This document shows positions 1 through 11,368 of a stretch of 64,000 bases of DNA, in pieces (positions within the stretch are counted from its first letter, which is position 1; the number at the start of each line of letters is the position of its first letter). Made by a program: the position numbers and the translations under genes. The stretch comes from Nemophila menziesii. Its lineage: Eukaryota; Streptophyta; Magnoliopsida; Boraginales; Hydrophyllaceae. The stretch is from positions 7,337,001 to 7,401,000 of the forward strand of contig JARWIR010000010.1 of the NCBI GenBank assembly GCA_029959085.1, in the 5' to 3' direction. The notes beneath the pieces are model-generated. The model made no database searches and was not told where the DNA came from. It worked only from the letters and a program-made list of their open reading frames with translations.

Positions 1-415
1 CGAAACGACTGAGTCAAAATGATCTACACTTTTCCTTTAGATAACTCTTCCAAATTCCCAGCATATTTTAAGTTATCTTCACTTTAGTGGACGTGGCTGC
101 AGAATTTCAGATTTACTCGACAACTGTTCCTTTCCTATTTTATCTCTATTTCCTTTAATCTCTTAATTCCTTCCATACCTTCTTTCCTTATCTATTTAGA
201 ATTAATTTGGCATATAATTAATTTTCATATATCTTTAAAGCTCCACATTAACACACAAATTAAACCAAATATGCTCTAAAAATAATAAATCATCAAATCA
301 AGACAAGAAATAGGAATTTATCAAAATATGAATAAAAATCTATAATTAAATACTCAAATACACCTAAAATGATGTCTCCAACCTAGATTACTATATCACA
401 AATAGTGAGACATCA
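1..415 (-). mobile_element. Athila-type LTR, 5' part, cut by the window edge
   Basis: Read on the minus strand, this begins TGATGTCTC at 415 and follows the LTR family seen complete at 20380-21949, including shared blocks around 'tgtcttgatttgatga' and 'tttggtttaatttgtgtg'. The first 46 bases form the family's terminal hairpin (370-379 against 406-415). A near copy of this tip sits at about 447-493, so the boundary may be duplicated. The rest of the element lies outside the window. Assignment to Athila rests on the related copy at 48781, which is followed by a PBS and gag-pol. Confidence 0.7.
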
Positions 416-1006
416 TCCCTCAAATAAGCACAATATAACCCTAAAAGATGTCTCCTGACTAGATTAAACTATCACAATAAAGGATGCATCAATATAGATG
501 ACTCTTAATTACACTTAACTAGCGAAGAAGGCATAGAGGTTAATCTAAACTCATTGGGGGCACGATCCCTTGATCAAAGGTGGTGATAAGTTACACGAAA
601 ATACATGGGATGGTTATGGATATGACTCTTAAAACCCATCTCGTCAATTAATATACATTGATATCAATTAAGACGTCGAGGGACATAATTATTATGGTTA
701 TGAGACAGAATAGTAAGTTTTTTTGACTCATTTATGAGAAGTTAATATTTTTTAGCTCTTCAATTTTCAATAGATATAAGGTTGATAAAATTGGAGCAAA
801 ACAAGACATGATGTACATACGTGTAAAAACACATCAAGGCCACTCTTATTGAGATAGTTATTTGGATATTTTCACAATAGTATAATATTTTATGACGTAT
901 ACTATGAAAAGTTGTAATTTTTTGTGATGTGTTAACTAAATTCTTTAGGATTGGTGTTATAGTAATTTTTATTTAGTTGATTTAAGCTATATTTCAAAAA
1001 AAATAT
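416..1006. other. Unassigned AT-rich stretch
   Basis: No open coding region or recognisable element apart from the partial repeat of the LTR tip at about 447-493. Probably decayed repeat sequence. Confidence 0.4.
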
Positions 1007-1008
1007 TA

Positions 1009-1244
1009 CTCCTTCCGTTTCAAAAAGGTTGTCACATTTGTTTTTGCACACAAATTAAGAAATGTAAATGTCTTTCATAAAGTGTCTTGAGATCTTAAAT
1101 ATTTATTGGAAACATATATTATAATATTTAATTAGGGGTAAAAGTGGTATAAATAAATAAAAAGTGTCTTGATTTTCTAAAGTGACAATCTTTTTGGAAC
1201 AACTATTTTTAGTATAAGTGTGAAGCTTTTAGGAACGGAGGGAG
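1009..1244. mobile_element. Stowaway-type MITE
   Basis: A 236-bp element with terminal inverted repeats CTCCTTCCGTTTCAAAAAGG (left) and CTCCCTCCGTTCCTAAAAGC (right, reverse complement), flanked by TA at 1007-1008 and 1245-1246. The CTCCCTCCGT terminus and TA target duplication are the Stowaway (Tc1/mariner) signature. A second inner copy of the right TIR (GTTCCAAAAAGATTGTCAC on the minus strand, about 1180-1203) suggests the right end was duplicated. No coding capacity. Confidence 0.85.
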
Positions 1245-1952
1245 TATATTTTTCAGTTCGACTTTAGCGACGACATTGTCGTCGGTAAAGACATAAGAAG
1301 TCGTCGCTAATGACCATTTTCTTTTAAAAAAATTAAAAAATTCACTAGGGACGACAAAATATCGCTGCTAATGATAATCTATTACTGATGATGACACAAT
1401 GTCATCGCTAGAGATCAAAATTCAATTTTTGAGGTAAGTTTTTGGCGGTCTATTTTCCGTGGGCCGAGTTCCAAGTATTAGTAGCAAGGATATATGTCGT
1501 CCCTAATAATAAAAAGTAATTAAAAGATAAAAAAACACTCCTTAGCGATGACATTTTGAGGTCACTAGCGATGAAAAAATGTCGTTGCTAATGATTGAAC
1601 TTATGAAAACACATTGCAACGATCTTAGTCGAATTAATATTCAATACAGCAAGACATTTCTTTCTTTTCGAGAGTGCAATCCCTCTGATTCTATTTCCGA
1701 TCAATCCCCACTACAAAAACCTTTCTAAACAACTATGTTTCTTTGATTCTCACCTTTCTTTATGTTTTGTTTTAGTTTGATTAATATTATAACTTCCAAA
1801 TTCGTGCATGTGTTTATGGATATGTACGAAATGTGTTTTAGTTTTTTTGTTGTGGATTAGTTGTATAAATATTTTGTTGTGTTAATCGGGGGTAAGTAGT
1901 CAATCGGGCCATAGTAAAAGGGTAAAAGGGGTATTTACTCATTTTTAAATTG

Positions 1953-2338
1953 TAGGTGCCTTTAGATAGTTAAAATAATTTTAGGGTAAAATTAAAGTTT
2001 TTACAAATTTCAGGATTGAAATTGTATTTTTATAATATTAGGGACCTAAGCGCAATTTTTCAAAATTAGGGGCCAATATTTTTTTCTATGCCTTTAGATA
2101 ATTATAATTAATTTCAGGGTTGAATTATAATTTTAATGAATTCCAAGCTCAAAATTGTAATTTTTAAAACTCTAGGTACCTAAGTGCAATATTTCAAAAT
2201 TGGGGGCCAAAATTTTTTGTTTCTAAAATGTAGGTGCCTTTAGATAAATAAAGAATTTTAGGGTAGAATTGTAGTTTTTACGAAATTCGGATCCAAAATT
2301 ATATTTTTTAAACTTTAAAGACCTAAGTGCAATTTTTA
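1953..2338. repeat. Diverged tandem repeat, unit roughly 110-150 bp, about 3 copies
   Basis: Three consecutive blocks share the order 'gtaggtgcctttagata', 'ttttagggtagaattg', 'aaattgtattttt', 'gggacctaagtgcaattttt', 'aaaattgggggcc'. Copies start near 1953, 2090 and 2230 and differ by substitutions and small indels. The array lies inside the CACTA-like region. No coding potential. Confidence 0.6.
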
Positions 2339-2519
2339 TTATTATTAACTAGATGGTTGTTGTTATGCCACATGACCACCACCGTCACATGAGTAGAGAG
2401 GATCCACCACCGCCATACAATAGGCGGATAATTAGTTGTGAGAGTTGCATAAAGTATTTCCGTATCTAAAATTTGCTAACACATAAACACTATTTAAATT
2501 ACTTCATTTAAGTGTAGGT

Positions 2520-4065
2520 AAGACGAAGAGAAAGTCACGGGGTAAGGCCACACTAGCATTTGTAGTGAAACCCATGGAAAATCCGGTGGAATCCTGTTGG
2601 TAGACTTCTGCGCCTTAGATGGGACGTGGAACCCGACTTCCACCTATGGTAAGCACGTGATGCAGGTCATCAACATGACCATATGCGGGACAGTCCCACC
2701 TTACTACAAAGGGTAGGCCGATGTTCTTGCCAGACTGTAGTATCTTGCTTTCGACTACAGGTATTTTACCGAGCCTTTTCATTAAATGTAAATACACTTG
2801 ATATATATAGTTGTTGTAAATAATTTACGTATACTTTTTATTAACCAATATTTGTTTGATATAGAGGGATGGAGGTGGAGGGAGTATTGCCTAGAGAGGT
2901 TGGCATGACTCACAAAGATTTGTGCCAGGAGATATCGGGGGAACAAAAACAAGATCAAGAAAGAATATTACCTCATGAGCACAAAATCAGACGATATGTC
3001 GGATTCGAAATGAAAGTAGAGTTGCGATTTCTAGGAAGTGAAGAAGCACATGTACCATTACACCCCATTAATATATTCATTTAAAACAAATATTACTTTT
3101 AGTAGAATTAGTTGTTCATTTAATCAAAAAATGCAGAATCAAGCAAAAACAAACAAGACAAACAAGGCAAAGCAAGGTCACCCAGCGAAGGAGGATGTAG
3201 GAATTATTCTGAGATGCGGGAGCTATTGTTAGAGGTGTTTTTTTTGTTCATTTTATTAAATTACTATTAATTCATTGTATTAATGCCTGAAACATAATCT
3301 GTCAATAGTTGTTGACCCACATCAGAGTGTGGGAGGAGAGACGGGTGTACCACTTTCCCCGATTACCCGTTTCTTCTATGACATCAGTTTAGATGAAAAG
3401 CGGACGCGTGGAGGGTCGAGTTCTATCATCAGTCAGACGTAAGTGTTCTAAATCTTGTTTGATTTTTTAATAAAAAATTATTCACTAATTTGTCTTTATT
3501 TATCAGGAAGCATTGAAACATCAGTTGCAGTCGCTATTTGCAAAGACGGCCTCACATAGTGGTTCAGGGATATCTCATCTTCCACCCCACCATTTCACAG
3601 ACCAAACAGATTAAATCGGTGGTGAGTGCCGCTGAGAAAGGGACAGGGAAGGGAACATGAGGGTAGGTACACGGTGTTAGCCCTAAAAAGAAAGTGAATA
3701 CGAAAGAAGATTCTCAACCAAGTCAGACACCGGAGATAGCAGCTAACTACGACGCCATGGTCGATCATGTGAACTAGTGCATGGTTAAACATTCATTTCA
3801 ACCATTTTCTTTTCTAGCCATTCATTTATCGCACTTTACCGCTAGCACGCAGCAGTCGCCGAGTCTTGACAAATGATTGTTTTTATTAACTGGTTTAACA
3901 CGTAGCGGGCCACTCGAGAACTCCCAACATTCGATGCCTTCACTCGACAGGAAGTTCTCCCTCCAGACTTCACTCATCTAAGTCCTCTTCCAACCAATCT
4001 GACTCCTCCAAATCCTCCCAACGCCGAAGATCAAGAAGATGATGAATTTGAATTTTTTTATAACT
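2520..4065 (+). pseudogene. Broken coding shreds inside the CACTA-like element
   Basis: Short plus-strand open stretches (about 2555-2800, 2869-3084, 3320-3435, 3905-4065) are separated by stops and AT-rich, intron-like spacers. The last is rich in Pro, Asp and Glu, ending with an EDQEDDEFEFF run, which is like the C-terminal part of CACTA accessory proteins. No domain can be traced throughout. It could instead be captured host sequence. Treated as degenerate. Confidence 0.3.
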
Positions 4066-4739
4066 ACGTTAATATTTAGATATAATATGACTTTAATTTT
4101 AGATTTTTTAGAACTCGAACTTATGAACTTATGTATTCTTAATTCAGTAGTATAATCATTTTAATTGTTATACGTATCATTTTTATAATTGTGTTCTGTT
4201 TGATTAATTTATTAACAGATAAATCATATTTCATAATTTAACTAACACATTAGCCCTATTTTAAATTTAAAAACAAAATAATCATATCTTTCACTTAATA
4301 TATTAAAAAAAAGTATTTAACAAAAGGTATCGCCAAAGACCCTCTGATGCTAATGACAAATGTCGTTAGTAATGACTCGAGTCTTTAGCGATGACAAATG
4401 TCATTAGTAATGAAGGGGTCTTTACCAATGACTTCTGACTTCGCTAAATATTCCGGTCACTACTGATGACATCTGTCGCTGGTAATGCTCAAATCTTTAG
4501 CGACGCCATTCATCGTCGCTATTGAAGGATCTTTAGCGACAACAATTATTGTCGTCAATAATGAAAAAGGTCATTGGAAAATGTCAAAAAATGTCATCCT
4601 TAAAGATATGAGATCCATTAGTGACGATACTTGTCTTATCGTTGCTATAGACAATATTTAGTAACTAAACTTAAGGACGACTCACTAGCGATGACAAGTT
4701 GTCGTTAAAGTTAAAGATAAGTACAGGTTAATAGTGACA

Positions 4740-6288
4740 ATTAATTCTAGTATTAACGATAAATATAAAATATATCATTGAATAATAGACTATGCTTTGA
4801 TTATTAATCAGATCAGATTTTGATTCTACAGAGTAGATTGATTTCTTTTTGGAGTGGAAATATATATCTATATTATATGGGACAAGTCGAAAGTCAAAGA
4901 GTGGCCATGATTTATCTAGAGCAAAAATATATGGCATCTAAAACCATCTAGATCTTGCCACATGTATTCTAACCATAATAAATCCAACTCCTACAACCAC
5001 TACTTCCTTCCTAACTACAAAATATCTATTTTATTCTATGATTTTTTTATATTTAACGGATCAATGACCAAATATGTAATGTTTTTCAAATAAGTAAAAT
5101 TCTTTGTGTAAAAAACATAATTTGTGTTAATTTTTTTAATGTTATTTATCAACTAAACAATACAAATACATTTGTAAAAATTCATTTTTGAGAACTACAT
5201 TTTCCAAAACATGTATATGAAAATCTAAATTTAATGATTTTTAAATGTTCATATAAGTTTTTTTATTTGTAACTATATTGTCTAGATTTTTAATTGGAAG
5301 AAATATTGTCAGATATTTGTAAGATGCTGTAATTATATTGTCAAATATTATTTGGTTAGATATATGAGATTATTTAAATTTTTAATGCATGGACAACAAA
5401 TTTCACTTGCGTATTTTATTTACTTAGTGTTTATTTATGATTAGTGCTAATCAATTATATGTAATGTTTTTAAATAAGTAATATTATTTGTGTAGAAAAA
5501 ATACTTAGTGTTATGATTAATGCTAATCAATTATATCTTAACCTGATATATGAGTTTATATTTTTTTAACATGGATGACCAAATATGTAAATTTTTTGTA
5601 TACAAAACGTAAAATTTACACTTATTTTCATATATTTATTCGAATATAAAATCAATTGTGCATCGTCTAACCTTTAAAAAATACATTATTCTGAGTAAGT
5701 AGATGTTAAATTTACATATATTTTTATATATTTATTTGAATATAAAATTTAATGTGTTTTTAAAATAATGATTATTTGCTACTTTGTAAGTTTTCTATTT
5801 TTAAGATAACTATTGTTTCTTACTCAATATAGTTTCTTATGGTATATTGTTTTAGTAGTTTTGTCTTATTAACATAGTTTTGTCTTAAAGTGAACTGGAA
5901 TTATTTGCTACAGTTTTTGCGATAATTTATTAATGAATGAACTAAAGTTACTGACTATGCGGAAACCATATGGATGTTAACATTAAGTGGACGCAACAAT
6001 AATTTTTTTTTTGTTTTATGATCTTGGTTCTTTGTGACTAATAAAAATTATGTATGGCTATAGATTTAGTGAAGGGTAAATATGTTTAAGTTTCTAATAT
6101 TGTAACGCACTTCACTAATTTGCAAAAAAAAAAATTAATATAAGATACTAAATATTTTTGAGGAAAATAACACACATTTTTATTTATATGGGGTATAAAT
6201 AGTTTAACGACTCAATGTAGCTTTAAAGATTAACTGTTAACATTGGATACTATTTTCTTTTATCAATTAAAATAGTAGAACATTCTTA
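4740..6288. other. AT-rich intergenic DNA, nothing supported
   Basis: Very AT-rich, with repeated phrases such as 'catatatttatt.gaatataaaat' near 5627 and 5727, suggesting old duplicated noncoding DNA. No ORF, TIR or LTR was seen. Confidence 0.4.
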
Positions 6289-7103
6289 TCTATATAAGAA
6301 TGACAGACGAATACTTATTCTCCTAATGTAAGTTTGTTTACCAAATTATTATTTACAATAAAATTATAGACTTATACTTTATATATCCACCAAATGTTAA
6401 CTCAATTGTGTAACGAGCATTTGAGCAAGTCTGAGCTCACTCAAGGATATAAATGATATAAAATTATCAAATTACCCAACCTTGGCCAATCGCGATATTA
6501 GTCAAGATTTGATCAAAGGATCAAACATTGGCCAACCACGATTTTAACTATAATGTGATTAAAGGATCGAACATTCACATAATATTCAGTTATAGACTTA
6601 AGATTTAGATATCCACCAACTACTATTTGTGTACAGCTATTTGAGCACTCGCAAGCTCACTCAAGAATAATATAAGTCATGAAATTATTAAATCTACTCT
6701 TTTCTTAGTCAATCGAGATACTAATAAAAATATGATATAAGGATCCTACATTGCTAAAATATTCATATTATACAATACAAAGTAATTGAATATAAATTTT
6801 TCCTTGAATAGACCTGATGAATGTTCATTCTATATTTCTATAAATTAGATATTTTTTATTTTTTTTATCATAAAAATTTACTCAACGCTAATGAAAAATA
6901 TGTGAATATAATTTTTAGAAGTTTCGCTATAATTATCATACTTATTAAATAAACTTTCTATTTATGTATTTTTGTAAATGTAATGAACTGTGTATTATTA
7001 AATCAAATTATAAGAAGATAAAATAAGAAACCATCATAGTTATTTGTTTAATTGAAAATAGATCAGCTTTTGTATAGTGCCCTCGGGCACGGGTTATATC
7101 TAG
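6289..7103 (+). mobile_element. Non-autonomous Helitron
   Basis: The 3' end has the full Helitron signature: hairpin GTGCCCTCGGGCAC (7077-7090), then GGGTTATAT and terminal CTAG at 7100-7103, followed by T and a (TA)n tract. The proposed 5' end is TCTATATAAGAATGAC at 6289, preceded by A, so the insertion would lie between A and T as expected. The 815-bp body has no Rep/helicase coding. The 3' end is secure; the 5' end is chosen by its TC start and typical sequence. Confidence 0.65.
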
Positions 7104-7131
7104 TATATATATATATATATATATATATATA
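7104..7131. repeat. (TA)14 microsatellite at Helitron 3' flank
   Basis: Perfect TA tract directly abutting the Helitron CTAG terminus; TA-rich DNA is the preferred Helitron target. Confidence 0.9.
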
Positions 7132-7287
7132 AGAGCAGATCATTAAGGAGTCATTTAAATTTGTTTGTATGTGTTACTTTTTTTTTATTTTATAATCTAA
7201 TAACTTTGAACTACGAAATAAATAAACAAAAAATTAAAAAAAAAGGCTGGAAATTACTAAAGTAAAAAAAAAGTACTATTCAGTTAT

Positions 7288-9083
7288 TTAATTTAAAATT
7301 TCCATCCTACAACAAGGACAATGAGCATTACTCTGAAGCCAAGGTGATAAACATTTTAAATGGAATCTATGAGCACATGGCAACTGCATCAATGTCTGTC
7401 CAATCTTAAACTGCTCTAAGCACACAGCACATTCCTCCTGTTCCGAAGATTTCCAACTTAATTTTGCCCAATTCATGAACCTCTTTTTCAACCTAAACAC
7501 CTCCGTTTGTGTATCTCCTTGACCCATAGGCCTGCCTTCCCAATTTCTCGACCCTTGCTGCCCATTCAAAGCCCTAGTTGTATGTTTTTATATGAGAAAA
7601 TTGACATATATATATTAGAAACTTGAAAATATGACTAATTCTTGTATCGGTTAATGAAACAATTGATACATAATGATGGATCGTTTAGATCGTCTAATAA
7701 ACCAAAAATCATGGAATACGAAACTGTGTATTCCAGGTTATACTGTTGTCGTTTTCTTTCGGCAACGGTCCAACAATGACAATTCATCCGTTTGACATGA
7801 CATGAGCTGTTTTAAGACTAAATTTTCTGTTTAGTTGCATAGAAAACTTACCAAGTTTCTCAAATTTATATTTTTATTTGTAGCTAGATGGAGTTATTTC
7901 TATAATTAAGGAAAGTTGTACGTAGTGTTGTTATTTTAAGTATTTATAATTAGAGCGGTAATCTATCATAATTCATTAAATGAAAAACATGAAAGTATAT
8001 ATAGAGTCTGTTTGGAAGTGCTTATTTTAGAGTAAAAAAGTGTTTTTAAAATAAAATTCAAAATTTAAAAAAATTATTAAAAATAATTTTGAAATCTAAA
8101 ATTATTTTAAATGTTTTTTTTCAAGAAGCTCAAAAAAGTACTTTTCAAAGTCAAAAAAACTGTTAAAATGCTAAAAGCATTTTTAAGTGCTTTTCCAAAA
8201 AAACACTTCCAAATAGGCACATAATCTCCTAAATGTTTTTATTTTATTTTATTTTAGGTAACCAATAGAGCAACTAAATTTTAAATTTATTTCTTCTCCA
8301 CTCGTAAATCCTATACATGTTGCATTTTTTTACTTCAGATTTTACTAACTTCGCATATACAATTTGTGAATTTATAACTTATATATAATTCAAAATTTGT
8401 ACTATAATTACAAGTATTAGAATTTAATGAGTTAGGATAAGTTAGGCACATGTAAAGAAAAACACTACTATTTTGAATTATTTTAAGGACAATGAAATAT
8501 TCATGACACCTTTACCTCTTTGGAGTATAGTTTCAAAACACAGGTCCAACCTTCCAAATAAAATCCTTTTAGGATTACTTAATCATCAATTAATTATGGC
8601 CATATTAGTAACCAATTTCCAAAATAAAAATTGTTCGAACAAAATAAAAAGTACAGGTTTTGGAAATAAAATTAACCTTTTTGACTGTAGTTTTGATTGT
8701 CCTCCTCCTCCTAGCTTCAGCCTTTCATCTAACCTCTCCTTGGCTTCTCTAACAGTTTCATCTAGCTCCTCATCCAAATATGCCTGCCTTAATGGATTTC
8801 TTGGCTGTTGCTGCTTTTAACCATCAAAATCAAAAAAAGAAAAGATTACTTCAAATAAAAGTGAACACCATTTTAACCTAGAGAAGCTAAAAACGAGGAG
8901 AGTTGTTAAAGTTACAGTGGATGCGTTTGAATGGAGATGGGACTCATGTTTGCTTGTGTATAGGCAAAAGGAAGATCTCCTGGTTGAACCATGGCCAGAA
9001 ATACTAGGGTGCTCAAAATGTCCACCACTTTGATGAAACCTTCTTCTTCTTGCACATTCAACTCCCGGTAGCATACCCGCCAT
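7288..9083 (-). CDS. Small RING-H2 finger protein, probable E3 ubiquitin ligase (3 exons)
   Basis: Spliced model on the minus strand: exon 1 8916-9083, exon 2 8677-8810, exon 3 7288-7573 (588 bp, 195 aa). Donors ACT|GTAACT and AAAAG|GTTAAT and acceptors AGCAG|CAACAG and ACTAG|GGCTTT keep one frame (phases 0 and 2). An alternative acceptor 3 bp upstream would add one Gln to exon 2. The start is the ATG of MAGMLPGVECARRRRF. Exon 2 encodes a charged, probably helical segment (DEELDETVREAKERLDERL). Exon 3 carries a complete RING-H2: C-x2-C-x14-C-x-H-x2-H-x2-C-x10-C-x2-C, residues about 145-186, just before the C-terminus. RING-H2 proteins bind two zinc ions and recruit E2 enzymes to transfer ubiquitin. 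No membrane segment is seen, so it is probably cytosolic or nuclear. The substrate is unknown and the gene symbol is not assigned. Confidence 0.88.
8004..8220. mobile_element. MITE inside intron 2 of the RING-H2 gene
   Basis: Inverted termini GAGTCTGTTTGGAAGTGCTT at the left and GTGCCTATTTGGAAGTG (reverse complement of the right end) enclose an AT-rich centre that folds back on itself over much of its length. The 'TGTTTGGAAGTGCTT' terminus is common in plant hAT- or Harbinger-like MITEs. No clean target duplication was found. It lies wholly in the 1103-bp intron 2. Confidence 0.6.
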
Positions 9084-9248
9084 TTTCACAAACCTCCCCT
9101 ATTTATTACTCTAAAATATTATTTAGTTAGAAGAACTCAACTTCATTATTATGATAAAGTAAGAAGAATAAGAGCACTTATATAATGATAAAGATAGCTA
9201 AAGTGTAATTTCATTAAATAAATTTTGAAAATCAAATGGTGAAAGTGG

Positions 9249-9258
9249 TATATATAGA
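9249..9258 (-). promoter_or_regulatory. Candidate TATA box of the RING-H2 gene
   Basis: TATATATA on the minus strand about 170 bp before the start codon, in otherwise ordinary AT-rich DNA. Spacing suits a plant TATA promoter with a 5' leader of about 130 bases. Sequence-only inference. Confidence 0.4.
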
Positions 9259-9796
9259 TAAATAGTTATCTAATGCTATTGGGAAACAAGATAACCCACA
9301 TGATGGTGAAGTGAGAGCAGATCCTACATTATTAAAATATTCATGATGTCATAAAGTAATTTAATTTTTTTTCTAACTTTCTCAAAAAAAAAATGAAAAA
9401 AGAACTCATAAATATTTACAAGAATTATTTAAAGACAGTGGCGGGTCCCTGGAATTGATGATTGAAAGTGTTGCATTCTTCGCTAGATTCCACTCATATT
9501 TTACCAATTTGATAGAAGAGAGTGAAAAGTTGGAATATAGGAAGTTGTAGGAAACTTCATGGCAAACTTTGCTGACCCTACGGCCATCTTATGTACTTTA
9601 GGAAAAGATCATACAATTACCACTTGCATCCATGGTGAAACACATGTGACTAACCAAACAATCATCTTCTTTCCCTTTCTTTGGTAAACAACAACGGAAA
9701 AATCTTTTGTGGTGTTAAACCAATTCTTTTTAAAATCAAAATAATATATATATATATATTAAAAGAGGAAAGGTTTTTACCAAAGTAATGTTGTGT
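9259..9796. other. Upstream/intergenic region of the RING-H2 gene
   Basis: No ORF or transposon end was recognised. It presumably includes upstream control sequence for the RING-H2 gene. A (TA)n tract sits at 9745-9758. Confidence 0.35.
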
Positions 9797-10204
9797 TTTA
9801 TTTATGAGATAATTACCTATAGGGTCTTGACCACACCCCCCTCTTCAAGATGGGAACCCGGCCTAAAGCCTCTTCTTACTAAAGACCTCAGAAACTATTT
9901 AACACATGAAACTCAAAACCCCAATTACTAGACTACCCCTCTTTTGTTTTTCCCCTCCCTATATATACTATTTATTACATTTATTATCTCATTATTCTCA
10001 CCCCCTCTCATCAACTATTTCTCTCTCCTCCCCCTCTCTCCCAAACCACCGCCACCACCTCCTCCATAACATACCCCCGCCACCAACCACCACCGCCAGA
10101 TGAAGCACCATAATAACACCCTCCTCGCCGGATCTATTAGCTGCAGCATCACCACGCCGGAAATAGGTGAAGCAGCAGCTCATTTTGACAACACCACCTC
10201 CATC

Positions 10205-10480
10205 AAGCTTCGAACCAGTGAATGAGGAGGAGAAGCCATGGCTCCGGCGAGCTTGAACGAGGAGGAGAAGCCATGGCTGCGGATCTCAGTTATATCGCGA
10301 AGAAGGAGAAGTGCATCGGAGTACCTGCATCGAGTTTATAACCAGCGAATGAGGAGGAGAAGCCATGACTCCGGCGAGCTCGAACGAAGAGGAGATGCCA
10401 TGGCTGCGGATCTCAGTTAGCTCGCGAAGAAGGAGAAGCCATGGCTGCGGAGGTCGGTTAGCTCGCGAAGAAGGAGAAGC
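10205..10480 (+). repeat. GC-rich tandem duplications within the MULE
   Basis: Blocks containing 'gaggaggagaagccatg', 'ctccggcgagct' and 'gctgcggatctcagtta' recur three to four times with spacings of roughly 40-110 bp. Short plus-strand frames run through them (for example from 10238) but stop in different phases, so a real protein is not supported. Confidence 0.55.
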
Positions 10481-10837
10481 TCGGATATCAGAGTGGTGGC
10501 GCGAGAAGCTGTGAAGACCATCGGAGTGGTGGTGCTAGCCGGAGGCGCGAGGAGCTGTCAAGACCACTGGGGTTGTTCGCAGTGTCGGAGGCCGGAGGTT
10601 GTTCGCAGCGCTGCAATGGTGAAGATGAGCTGGAGGTTGTTCGCAGCGCTGCAATGCTCGTCCTTTCCTTTTTTTTTTTTTTTTTTATTTTCAGATCTAG
10701 ATCTGGTTTGACCAGATCTAGTCAAACAAGATATTAATTAATTTTTTTTTTTAATTGCATATTCATTGTAATTGTTTAAATTTGTGCAATAAAGGTGAAT
10801 AAAGTTTTTTTTTACTAGTTATGCCTTGTTTTTTAAT

Positions 10838-11180
10838 AGTACTCATCAATTTAACGGAGTACTCATCAATTTTACGGAGTACTCATCATATTTCTCGGAG
10901 TACTCGTCATATTTCTCGGAGTACTCATTACAAATATATAGAGTACTCATTAAAATATATAGAGTATTTAATCAATTCATAGAGTACTCTCAGTTTTTTC
11001 CGATACTCTTAAGTTTTTTTCCGATACTCTCAGTTTTTTCCGATACTCTCAGTTTTTCCCGATACTCTCAGTTTTTTCCGGTGACTGGTGGTCGGAGGTC
11101 GGTGGTCGGAGGTCGGTGGCCGGAGGTCGGAGGCCGGAGGTCGGAGGCCGGAGGTCGGAGATTGGTGGTAGGTGGGTAGG
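10838..11180 (+). repeat. Composite minisatellite within the MULE
   Basis: Three successive arrays. First, about 22-24-bp units with the core GGAGTACTCATCA (10838-10985). Second, about 19-20-bp units CGATACTCTCAGTTTTTTC (10985-11080). Third, 7-15-bp units built on GGTCGGAGGTCGG (11083-11165). Because unit lengths change, the 117-codon frame across it is an artefact of repetition rather than a protein. Confidence 0.8.
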
Positions 11181-11368
11181 TGGTAGGTGGGTAGTGGTAG
11201 AGGAGAGAGAAATAATGACATCACACTTTTTTGTCTTTTAGTGATAGTAAGGGTAGGAAAGACTATTGTCAAAATTGAGGTCCCTAAGAAGAATGCTATT
11301 TAAGAAACTACTCTATAGAGAAGACAATTTGTCTCCAAGACCCTATATATAATTCACCCTTTATTTAT

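Larger units (their letters stand above)
1255..4735. mobile_element. Decayed CACTA-like DNA transposon (probable)
   Basis: Both sides carry clusters of short motifs in direct and inverted orientation based on TTAGCGACGACA / TGTCGTCGCTAATG: 1258-1620 on the left and 4325-4715 on the right. Such subterminal arrays are typical of plant CACTA (En/Spm) elements. The middle holds only broken coding shreds, for example a proline- and acid-rich run at 3905-4065 resembling the tail of CACTA second proteins. The CACTA terminal pentamer was not found at either edge, so the exact ends are unknown. Confidence 0.5.
9806..11359. mobile_element. Mutator-like (MULE) non-autonomous element with internal minisatellites
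   Basis: Flanked by perfect 9-bp duplications TTTATTTAT at 9797-9805 and 11360-11368, the size made by Mutator transposases. Termini are GAGATAATTACCTATAGGG at the left and GGGTGAATTATATATAGGG (reverse complement) at the right, continuing into the shared TCTTG. The 1554-bp interior is more GC-rich than its surroundings and coding-like (10098-10700), with tandem blocks around 'gaggaggagaagccatggct', but every long frame is broken. This composition fits a Pack-MULE carrying captured gene sequence; the donor is not recognised. No transposase is encoded. Confidence 0.8.

Noticed and set aside
4728..4937. 69-codon minus-strand frame
   Set aside because: AT-rich, no domain, no splice or promoter context.
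10826..11272. Open frames of 117 and 80 codons in the MULE
   Set aside because: They run through minisatellites and exist on both strands; repetition keeps them open.
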